From the NCBI GenBank assembly GCA_039024635.1, contig JBCCQA010000005.1:62001-126000 (forward strand): a stretch of DNA of 64,000 nt. Reading direction: 5' to 3'. Of this stretch, positions 58,892-64,000 are shown piece after piece. This DNA comes from Kuafuiihalomonas sp039024635. GTDB taxonomy: Bacteria > Myxococcota > Kuafuiibacteriia > Kuafuiibacteriales > Kuafuiibacteriaceae. The notes below the pieces were generated by a model that saw only the letters and a program-made list of their open reading frames with translations, was not told the DNA's origin and ran no database searches. Every line of letters begins with the position of its first letter. Positions within the stretch are counted from its first letter, which is position 1. The position numbers and the translations under genes were made by a program.

Positions 58892-59943
58892 TTCTTGGTT
58901 CTCCGTGCTGTGTCGAGGATGTCTTCAACGCTCATTCCGCGCCCTCGAGGGGGAGCTCGAGGTGAAGGGCCCGAGAGCATCGGTGCTCGGCCGAAGTCGA
59001 TCTCGCGCTTGAGGTAGTTGCTCAGGAACTGAAGCACTTTGGACTTCTTCGGGATTGCCCCGTCGATAGTCTTCTGGAGAGCCGTGCGACAGATCTGCTC
59101 GACGTCGAAGTCGCGGTAGGTCGCTTGCCACTCGAGCAGCTTCGATTGCCTGAGCTCGAAGTCCTCCCCCGTCTTCGCTGTCGGGAAGACCATGACCACC
59201 GGATCGGCACTGGGCTCAGGCGGCCCGGTGATCGCTCCGTCGCCGAGCGGCAGAGCCAGCGAAGCCCCCCCCCCTGCTGGTGTTGGTGCTGGTGTTGGTG
59301 CTGGTGCTGGTGCTGGTGCTGGTGCTGGTGTTGGTGGTTTCGAAAGGCTCTCGGGAAGGCTTTGGGAAAGGCTTTCGGGAAGGCTTTCGGGAAGGCTTTC
59401 CTTATGGGTTTCCGAAACCCTTTCCGGAACCCTTTCTCTATTGGATTCGGGCCGCTTTCCGTCGTCACCAAAAGGCTTCCCGGAACGCTTTCCGATTCGC
59501 TTCAGGCTGTCGCCGGCCTCCCGGAGGGCTTTGCTCTTAGGCCACCATTCTTCCTTCACCTCAGCCAGGAACGCCTTTTTGATGGCGGCCGTCAGCGAGC
59601 TGTCCGCGGGAAGGCTGGCGATCTGACTCAGCCAACCAGCCATCTGGTTGGGGTTCGTGGCCCGGTTCCGCTCGAGAGCTCGAGGTATCCAGATGATGCG
59701 CCGCTCTCGATCGACCACGATCCGCCCGGCCTTCTCGAAGGCCCGCAAGTTGGCCGCGAACACATCGGCCGAGACCCTGCGAAAGTCCTCAGCCAGCGCA
59801 GCCGGGCCACCTCGGATCACCCCTGGTGCCGTCAGCGAGAACGGCGTGCTCAGCAGATAGACCCACTGCAGGAGCTGCTCCGTCGAGAGGCTGCGGGTCC
59901 AATCGTCCTCCCAGATGTCGAGATCGATGCGGGCATACCTCAT
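58888..59943 (-). CDS. Replication-initiator-like protein with repetitive linker
   Basis: 351 aa from ATG 59943, whose ATGA overlap with the methyltransferase stop fixes the start. The N-terminal ~130 residues (MRYARIDLDIWEDDWTRSLS, FEKAGRIVVDRERRIIWIPR) resemble winged-helix phage replication initiators of the lambda O/DnaD-like kind. A low-complexity linker follows (ESLPESLPESLSQSLPESLS and a Pro-Ala run), then a C-terminal domain (YRDFDVEQICRTALQKTIDG, VLQFLSNYLKREIDFG). The linker DNA is a tandem 12-bp repeat, a possible origin. Confidence 0.7.
   Translation of the reverse strand: MRYARIDLDIWEDDWTRSLSTEQLLQWVYLLSTPFSLTAPGVIRGGPAALAEDFRRVSADVFAANLRAFEKAGRIVVDRERRIIWIPRALERNRATNPNQMAGWLSQIASLPADSSLTAAIKKAFLAEVKEEWWPKSKALREAGDSLKRIGKRSGKPFGDDGKRPESNRERVPERVSETHKESLPESLPESLSQSLPESLSKPPTPAPAPAPAPAPTPAPTPAGGGASLALPLGDGAITGPPEPSADPVVMVFPTAKTGEDFELRQSKLLEWQATYRDFDVEQICRTALQKTIDGAIPKKSKVLQFLSNYLKREIDFGRAPMLSGPSPRAPPRGRGMSVEDILDTARRTKK
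59276..59338. repeat. GGTGCTGGT tandem low-complexity run
   Basis: About 63 bp of TGCTGGTG/TTGGTGCTGG units on the plus strand, coding for the Pro-Ala/Thr-Pro stretch of the replication-initiator-like protein on the minus strand. Simple-sequence expansion; no spacers, so not a CRISPR array. Confidence 0.8.
59342..59401. repeat. Five tandem 12-bp iteron-like repeats inside the replication gene
   Basis: Units: GAAAGGCTCTCG, GGAAGGCTTTGG, GAAAGGCTTTCG, GGAAGGCTTTCG, GGAAGGCTTTCC. The consensus GGAAGGCTTTCG contains a near-palindromic GAAAGGCTTTC core. Related CTTTCC motifs recur irregularly to about 59500. In lambda the origin iterons lie inside gene O; this gene and position are comparable. 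An origin role is inference; a simple coding repeat (SLPE) is the alternative. Confidence 0.65.
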
Positions 59944-60632
59944 TCGGCCGGCCCCGGTCCCCCCCAACCCGTGGGTACGCGCTCCTCGCCGAAAAGGTCC
60001 TGCTCCTCTCGCCGAACGCGCCTGCGAAAGGTTGTCCAGCCCATGCGGCGACCCTGGGTGGATGGGATCACGACGTCGCCGACATCACGAAATGCCTTCT
60101 CGAACTCGCCGGGCAGGAACCCTTCAGTGGTCCGGAAAGGCGCAACCAAGACGATGACGTTGGCATGGGGCGGACGAGTCGCGACCTCGCGCCCGTCGGG
60201 TGTCGTGTTGAATCTCAAACGCTGCTTTGGGACGCAGAACGGGAAGCGCAGCACCGACAGTACGGCAGACTGAGACGTCTGCATCAGGTCCAGCGTGAAC
60301 CCCATGAAGATCCCCGCCTTCAGCCGGTCGCTCGCGCAATAGCGGAGCAGCCGCGCCCAGAACTGGACAGGGTAGCTCTTGCCGCCCCGAAGGCCTCCGG
60401 GCGGGTTGCAGTAAACCGTGCTCGGCTCGGCCGGCCAGGGCGCCACCAGGCCGTTCTCCCGCTCCGTGAGGAAGCGCTTGGCCCGCACGACCTTGTTGGC
60501 CTCAGGGCAGCTCGCCGGGTCGAAGTCGATGCCGCCCAGGATCTGGTGGACCCGCTCGACGATGTGCGGCGGCGTGTACCACTCCTGGGAATCGGAGGTC
60601 TGGCGGGCGCTCCGCTTCGCGTCGTCTGTCAT
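59940..60632 (-). CDS. Phage N6-adenine DNA methyltransferase (Dam-like, PF05869 type)
   Basis: 230 aa from ATG 60632 (the frame is open to 60680 through the tRNA-like element but unsupported). Family signature: EWYTPPHIVERVHQILGGID, FDPASCPEANKVVRAKRFLT and VYCNPPGG, the catalytic (D/N)PP(Y/G) motif, then ARLLRYCASDRLKAGIFMGF. Methylates adenines in phage DNA, commonly as protection from host restriction. Overlaps the replication gene start by 4 bp. Confidence 0.88.
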   Translation of the reverse strand: MTDDAKRSARQTSDSQEWYTPPHIVERVHQILGGIDFDPASCPEANKVVRAKRFLTERENGLVAPWPAEPSTVYCNPPGGLRGGKSYPVQFWARLLRYCASDRLKAGIFMGFTLDLMQTSQSAVLSVLRFPFCVPKQRLRFNTTPDGREVATRPPHANVIVLVAPFRTTEGFLPGEFEKAFRDVGDVVIPSTQGRRMGWTTFRRRVRREEQDLFGEERVPTGWGGPGPAE

Positions 60633-60633
60633 G

Positions 60634-60709
60634 AGCGGGGCCCGGAATCGAACCGGGAACCGGAGGGACGAATTGAACAAAAAACCCCCGGCTAGACCAC
60701 GTCCCCGCT
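60634..60709 (-). tRNA. tRNA-like element, probably degenerate
   Basis: 76 bases. Acceptor halves AGCGGGG and CCCCGCT pair perfectly, the T-arm CCCGG-TTCGATT-CCGGG is canonical, and GTGGTCTAGCC resembles a D-arm. Between them there is no 5-bp anticodon stem with a 7-base loop; the best pairing (CCGGGGG with CCCTCCGG) gives a long loop. It begins one base upstream of the methyltransferase start. Either a decayed phage tRNA or a tRNA-shaped RNA; decoding is doubtful. Confidence 0.45.
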
Positions 60710-60715
60710 ATGGTT

Positions 60716-60949
60716 TCAGGCGGCCGGTGACCCGCCTGCGCCCCCGGGAGGGCGCATGTTCCAGAACTGAACCGCCTTCGTGGTACCGAGCCGACTGAAG
60801 GGCCCTCGAGCCTGGCAGGCCATGCACTCGACCCAGGCACCGCGCGGGGACCCGCGGACGACAGGGCGAGACAGACAGAAGGGGCAGGGAAGGACCTGGA
60901 CCACCCGCCGCCCCTTGTCGCCAGACCCGTTGACGAGCTTGAGGTTCAT
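60716..60949 (-). CDS. Lar-like restriction alleviation protein
   Basis: 77 aa. Zinc-binding motif LPCPFC then VECMACQARGP and the conserved AVQFWNMR ending match Lar/restriction-alleviation proteins of lambdoid phages, which modulate host type I restriction-modification. Overlaps the start of the DUF7227-type gene by 4 bp. The tRNA-like element lies 6 bp downstream. Confidence 0.8.
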   Translation of the reverse strand: MNLKLVNGSGDKGRRVVQVLPCPFCLSRPVVRGSPRGAWVECMACQARGPFSRLGTTKAVQFWNMRPPGGAGGSPAA

Positions 60950-61755
60950 GCCGCCAGCACCGGGAGCCGCTTGTGCGCTACCAGGCGGTTCACGAGCTGC
61001 CGCCTAGCGCCCCCGTGGGCCGTCACCGTGATGTTCCTGGTCCCCCCAGGCGCGCATGCCTGGCACTGAACGCACGTCGTCGTTCTCTTCCGGTTGGTGG
61101 CCTTCGCCCATAACGTGTCCGCCGGGCAGGGCCGGTCGTGCGCGGCGCCCCACTTGGTCGCCTCAGGCCGCACCCGAAAGGTCCGCCACCCCAGCGCCTG
61201 GGCGTGCTCGGCCTCGTGCTCGCTCTCGACCGAGGCCATCAGGCCCAGCGCTCGAAGCGGCTCAGCGACCTTCAGATGCCACTGGTGCGTGTACCCCCAG
61301 AAGAGCGGCGCGTGTTGCTTGGCCCACGCCCAGAGCTCTGGGGGCGCCGCGGCAGGGTCGCCGTAGCTACCGGCCCGAAACGGACGCACGGCAAGGATGG
61401 GCTCGAGCTCGCTCGGGTGCACCCGCAGGTAGGTGTTCCGGGTGTACGCATGCCAGACCTTGCTGGGCATTCGGATGTCCGGGTAGCAACTGCGCAGCCG
61501 ACCCGGTCCGGCTCGATGGAAGCAGTCACCGCAGATGGACGCATCGTCGCCCGAGCGCACGGCGTCGATCGGGAGCATGTCCCGCCGCAAGATCCAGGTC
61601 TGAACGGCGTCGCCCGTCTTACTGTTGGCGTTCTTGCCTCGAGGCTTCAGAGCTGTGGCGATGACAACGATGGGGGCCCCGTCCAACAGTGAAGGGCCTT
61701 CGTGAAGAACCGCGCCCGTGCGGCCCCTGAGGAGGCGGACAAGCTCGCGATTCAT
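60946..61755 (-). CDS. DUF7227-type conserved phage protein
   Basis: 269 aa. KNANSKTGDAVQTWILRRDM, SICGDCFHRAGPGRLRSCYP, RPFRAGSYGDPAAAPPELWA, YTHQWHLK, MASVESEHEAEHAQALGWRT and the C-terminal CVQCQACAPGG are the pattern of a widespread family in actinophages and proteobacterial phages (DUF7227). It has paired cysteine motifs that may bind zinc or an iron-sulfur cluster; function is unknown. Overlaps both neighbours by 4 bp. Confidence 0.75.
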   Translation of the reverse strand: MNRELVRLLRGRTGAVLHEGPSLLDGAPIVVIATALKPRGKNANSKTGDAVQTWILRRDMLPIDAVRSGDDASICGDCFHRAGPGRLRSCYPDIRMPSKVWHAYTRNTYLRVHPSELEPILAVRPFRAGSYGDPAAAPPELWAWAKQHAPLFWGYTHQWHLKVAEPLRALGLMASVESEHEAEHAQALGWRTFRVRPEATKWGAAHDRPCPADTLWAKATNRKRTTTCVQCQACAPGGTRNITVTAHGGARRQLVNRLVAHKRLPVLAA

Positions 61756-61940
61756 TCCGCGGCCCGCTTTCTCAGCAGACTTGCTGCAAACTCAAGCGGG
61801 AAGACTTTGTTGGCATACACCCACTCTGACCACCCCTTGGCGCGCTCACGCTTCGCCTCATGCTCAAGAAACGAAGCTGCAACCTCAAAGCACATCTGGC
61901 GAACGGAACCCGTCACCAACACTTGAGCGACCTGACTCAC
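61752..61940 (-). CDS. Small phage protein, unknown
   Basis: 62 aa from GTG 61940, which overlaps the stop of the next gene upstream (GTGA). SFLEHEAKRERAKGWSEWVY and KVFPLEFAASLLRKRAAE are helical and basic. The longer frame to 62135 would cover another coding frame and is not used. No family recognised. Confidence 0.5.
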   Translation of the reverse strand: MSQVAQVLVTGSVRQMCFEVAASFLEHEAKRERAKGWSEWVYANKVFPLEFAASLLRKRAAE

Positions 61941-62104
61941 GGGATGACCGCCCAGATGAGCCGAACACCCCAGCACCGGCGCCATCCCAGCGAGGCACGC
62001 ACGCTGCGAGAGGACGGGAACTGGACCCCGGCCACGATGTGAATCGACCCCAGCCTGAGCTGACGAACGTGTCGCTGAGTGCCGACGAAGCCCAGAACGC
62101 TCAT
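61937..62104 (-). CDS. Tiny phage protein, unknown
   Basis: 55 aa (MSVLGFVGTQRHVRQLRLGS onward). Weak as a lone ORF, but its ATG overlaps the preceding stop (ATGA at 62101-62104) and its stop overlaps the following GTG start (61937-61940), the same spacing used by every neighbour, so it is probably translated. Confidence 0.45.
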   Translation of the reverse strand: MSVLGFVGTQRHVRQLRLGSIHIVAGVQFPSSRSVRASLGWRRCWGVRLIWAVIP

Positions 62105-62403
62105 GACTCCGCCTCCCACCTCTTGGCCGCCTCACGAAGTACGCGCGACCTCGTCAGTTGCTCGTCGGCCAAAGCCTCGTATCTCTCAGCGATTTGCTTT
62201 AGTTCTCGACCGACGGCAGCGATGGCTTCCGGCTCGGTGTCAAACTCTCCGATCAACGACCTCCCCATGTCCGAGCGAACCAGCCACCTAGTTCGACCGT
62301 CATAGGTTTTCTGCCAGACGCTCAAGCTAAACGTTCCCACGGACGCGTGGTCATCAATGCCCGTATCGATCGCACGGACCTTGGACTCGATCGCTATGTT
62401 CAT
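62101..62403 (-). CDS. Small phage protein, unknown
   Basis: 100 aa. Starts MNIAIESKVRAIDTGIDDHA; ends in a helical RSRVLREAAKRWEAES. Overlaps both neighbours by 4 bp. No family recognised. Confidence 0.55.
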   Translation of the reverse strand: MNIAIESKVRAIDTGIDDHASVGTFSLSVWQKTYDGRTRWLVRSDMGRSLIGEFDTEPEAIAAVGRELKQIAERYEALADEQLTRSRVLREAAKRWEAES

Positions 62404-62606
62404 GACTTGGCCTCCGAAAGCTGGCGCGCAGCGTTGGCGGCCATCTCCAATGACTCGGCGAGCTCTGTGGCCTCATCGGCGGTCAGCGAGAGCTTGGTCT
62501 CTTCAATGCTAAGAAGGACGTCATCGGCGTCGATGAGCTCGACCCGCACCTCGGTCTCTTCGTCGGGATCGACGGTGTGCACCGCCATGGTCACGCAGGT
62601 GATCAC
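62400..62606 (-). CDS. Small phage protein, unknown
   Basis: 68 aa from GTG 62606 (GTGA overlap with the previous stop). Acidic: HTVDPDEETEVRVELIDADD and a helical LTADEATELAESLEMAANAA. An ATG at 62588 is an alternative start. Function unknown. Confidence 0.55.
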   Translation of the reverse strand: MITCVTMAVHTVDPDEETEVRVELIDADDVLLSIEETKLSLTADEATELAESLEMAANAARQLSEAKS

Positions 62607-63136
62607 GCTGCCTTCTCCGGGTCGTTCTTCGCCGGGAACATCTCCAACTGCGAGACCGACTTCGCGACGTCCGACAGCTGCTGCTGCTCGATGGAGTTGC
62701 TGCCATGGGCGCGTGCCACCTCGCTATAGCCGCTGACGATGAGGTCCGGCTTCCGTGTACCAAGCCGCGGCTGGTCCTCCTTGCCGGGCACGTCGAGCCT
62801 TTCGACACTCGCCAGCTGGTGGTGAGCGCCGGCCTGCGCTTGGCCCTTTGTGGCATTGGCCTCGAAGACCGCGCACATTATGAAGCGAAGGTGCGCGTCG
62901 GGCAGGCCCTCAAGCTGCCGAAGCTGTCGCTCAGCCTTGGTCAAGATCTCGACGCGTCCGACGATGGGTCGACCGTCTTTGACCAAGGCGACGTCCTGGC
63001 CGTCCTTGGTCTTTCGCTCGATGTAACACAGCACCTTGACCTTGGGCTCGGCGAGCCATCCCGGAAGATGGTTCTTGAGGACAGAGTCCACAGCGGACTC
63101 CATCTTGTTGGTGGGCTCTTCTAGATCGTTGGACAT
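62603..63136 (-). CDS. Phage early protein, unknown
   Basis: 177 aa from ATG 63136, which has a strong GGAGG five bases upstream; the frame open to 63271 is not used. EPKVKVLCYIERKTKDGQDV, PIVGRVEILTKAERQLRQLE and FIMCAVFEANATKGQAQAGA suggest a compact alpha/beta protein. No family is certain; position next to the recombination genes suggests a DNA-metabolism role. Confidence 0.55.
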   Translation of the reverse strand: MSNDLEEPTNKMESAVDSVLKNHLPGWLAEPKVKVLCYIERKTKDGQDVALVKDGRPIVGRVEILTKAERQLRQLEGLPDAHLRFIMCAVFEANATKGQAQAGAHHQLASVERLDVPGKEDQPRLGTRKPDLIVSGYSEVARAHGSNSIEQQQLSDVAKSVSQLEMFPAKNDPEKAA

Positions 63137-63158
63137 GTTTCCTCCGTGGTGAAGGGCG

Positions 63159-63338
63159 TCAGGGGGACGCCTCTGCGATTTCGATGACGACGCGCCGGTA
63201 GACGAGTCGTCCCCAGCACTGGACTTGCTTCTCGCTGAGGCCTTCGACGTCGATGCGCCTGCCGTCCTCAAGCATGAGGGCGACGCTTGGGGCGCCGCGG
63301 CGCTCGCCGACCTCCAGGACCTCAGCGAGGACCTTCAT
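63159..63338 (-). CDS. Small beta-rich phage protein
   Basis: 59 aa from ATG 63338, overlapping the previous stop as ATGA. MKVLAEVLEVGERRGAPSVA then IDVEGLSEKQVQCWGRLVYR; strand-rich, single-domain. Function unknown. Confidence 0.5.
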   Translation of the reverse strand: MKVLAEVLEVGERRGAPSVALMLEDGRRIDVEGLSEKQVQCWGRLVYRRVVIEIAEASP

Positions 63339-63529
63339 GGCACTGCATCCCAATCAGGCTCGAAGCGATCAGGCTGACCGCACGACTCCCTTGTGCAATG
63401 GACCATGACGCCCCAGCCCTTGCCCCAAAGGCCGTAGCAGCCTTGAAGCTCGGCGCCGCAGTGCTGGCATAGGCCTTCGACGGGAGTCCGCGGGATGTCT
63501 TCGGTGATGGGCTGGCTCGACTCACTCAT
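63335..63529 (-). CDS. Small zinc-ribbon phage protein
   Basis: 64 aa from ATG 63529, which overlaps the previous stop (ATGA). Four cysteines in CQHCGAELQGC and CTRESC form a likely zinc ribbon. The longer frame to 63700 lies inside the upstream gene and is not used. Function unknown. Confidence 0.55.
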   Translation of the reverse strand: MSESSQPITEDIPRTPVEGLCQHCGAELQGCYGLWGKGWGVMVHCTRESCGQPDRFEPDWDAVP

Positions 63530-64000
63530 GCCAACCTCGCGCCGGCTGGCGGGTTCAGACGGTTGGGGTTGCATGTCGGGCAGGCGACAGGCTGGACGAT
63601 GCCCATGCGGACGGCGAAGTCGCTCCCCGGGGGGAGTTTGGCCCAGTGCGACCAAGGCTCCCGGTCGGTGCTGTTGGCGACCCATCCTTCGCCGGCGCAC
63701 TCTCGGCAGGGCTTGGGACCGGGAACTTCGCGCCCATCAGCGGCCAGCGGGGCAAGAGCGAGCGTTCGGTCTCCCTCCTCGGCAAGTCGAACGCACATGG
63801 CCATGACCTGGACGAGCTCGACGCGGGCTTCGTCGTAGGACCCTCTGCCTTCGCGAAGCTGCAGGATGGCTTTCGTGAGCTCTCCCACTTCCTCGTGGAG
63901 GGCGTGCAGGGTTGGATTGTCGCCCTCCGGGAAGAGCTTTCGCGCGCGCTGGACTTCCTCTTCGACTTCCAAGGCGAGGCGGTCCCAGTGGATCGTGACG
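63526..64000 (-). CDS. MazG-like pyrophosphohydrolase-type protein with zinc-finger tail, 5' end beyond window
   Basis: At least 158 codons; the frame stays open to the right edge. HALHEEVGELTKAILQL gives the EExxE helix of MazG/dUTPase-like all-alpha NTP pyrophosphohydrolases; the second motif reads ELVQ rather than ExxD, so activity is doubtful. The C-terminus adds CRECAGEGW and CPTCN, a DnaJ-type zinc site. MazG proteins hydrolyse NTPs or ppGpp. The first residues shown continue upstream as WDRLALEVEEEVQRARKLFP. A small TTG inside the frame at 63972 is not the true start. Confidence 0.6.
   Translation of the reverse strand, partial: VTIHWDRLALEVEEEVQRARKLFPEGDNPTLHALHEEVGELTKAILQLREGRGSYDEARVELVQVMAMCVRLAEEGDRTLALAPLAADGREVPGPKPCRECAGEGWVANSTDREPWSHWAKLPPGSDFAVRMGIVQPVACPTCNPNRLNPPAGARLA

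Noticed and set aside
59276..59401. Possible CRISPR array
   Set aside because: Direct tandem repeats of 9-12 bp with no spacers, inside a coding frame; not a CRISPR.
60634..60709. Fully functional phage tRNA
   Set aside because: No 5-bp anticodon stem with a 7-base loop can be drawn, so it is listed only as a tRNA-like element.

Overview
The window is high-GC bacterial chromosome. It carries several secreted proteins with CGNxxxxxxExCDDGN-type disulfide repeats, many lipoproteins, hybrid sensor histidine kinases, a membrane Ser/Thr protein kinase and a TLC-type nucleotide transporter relative. This gene mix suggests a Myxococcota/deltaproteobacterial-type organism (inference from gene content; no rRNA or other taxonomic marker is present).

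Bases 1-35,512 are host chromosome. From the left: a histidine-utilisation locus (hutU truncated by the window edge, hutI, and divergent hutF); two overlapping lipoprotein genes; a single-ORF fusion of a maleylacetate-reductase-like domain, a carboxylesterase/phospholipase-type hydrolase and a homogentisate-1,2-dioxygenase-like domain; a hybrid histidine kinase and a TraB/GumN-type protein; a broken Ig/PPC-type gene remnant; a tightly coupled three-gene unit (exported protein, Ser/Thr kinase with C-terminal kinase domain, TLC-like transporter); a second hybrid kinase followed by a large Ig/PPC/DUF4215 lipoprotein; an EI24/CysZ-like membrane protein; a lipoprotein; argG; a soluble PAS hybrid kinase; a CBS-pair protein; a CPBP protease; a YebC-family regulator followed by a 131-bp tandem duplication containing its end and terminator-like hairpin; pirin; a methyltransferase; an orphan caa3-type coxB; and a membrane protein next to tRNA-Leu(CAG).

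Bases ~35,494-64,000 are a prophage that abuts the 3' end of the tRNA-Leu gene and runs off the right edge. Almost all its genes are on the minus strand, packed with ATGA/GTGA overlaps. Read in the direction of transcription (right to left) the order is: small early genes (MazG-like with a zinc-finger tail, small zinc proteins, DUF7227-type, Lar-like anti-restriction), a degenerate tRNA-like element, phage N6-adenine methyltransferase, replication-initiator-like protein with iteron-like repeats inside the gene, helicase-loader-like protein, Rad52-like annealing protein, SprT-like zinc protein, an intrinsic terminator, then terminase small and large subunits, a gp10-like protein, portal, scaffold, major capsid, connectors, tail tube, tail assembly chaperone with an apparent -2 programmed frameshift, tape measure, tail tip genes, a LamG/SGNH tail protein, M15 endolysin, and holin-type membrane proteins. 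This is a siphovirus-type plan with a short tail (586-aa tape measure). One plus-strand lipoprotein gene and a small ribbon-helix-helix-like protein sit at the tRNA end. No integrase is in the window; it is presumably beyond the right edge.
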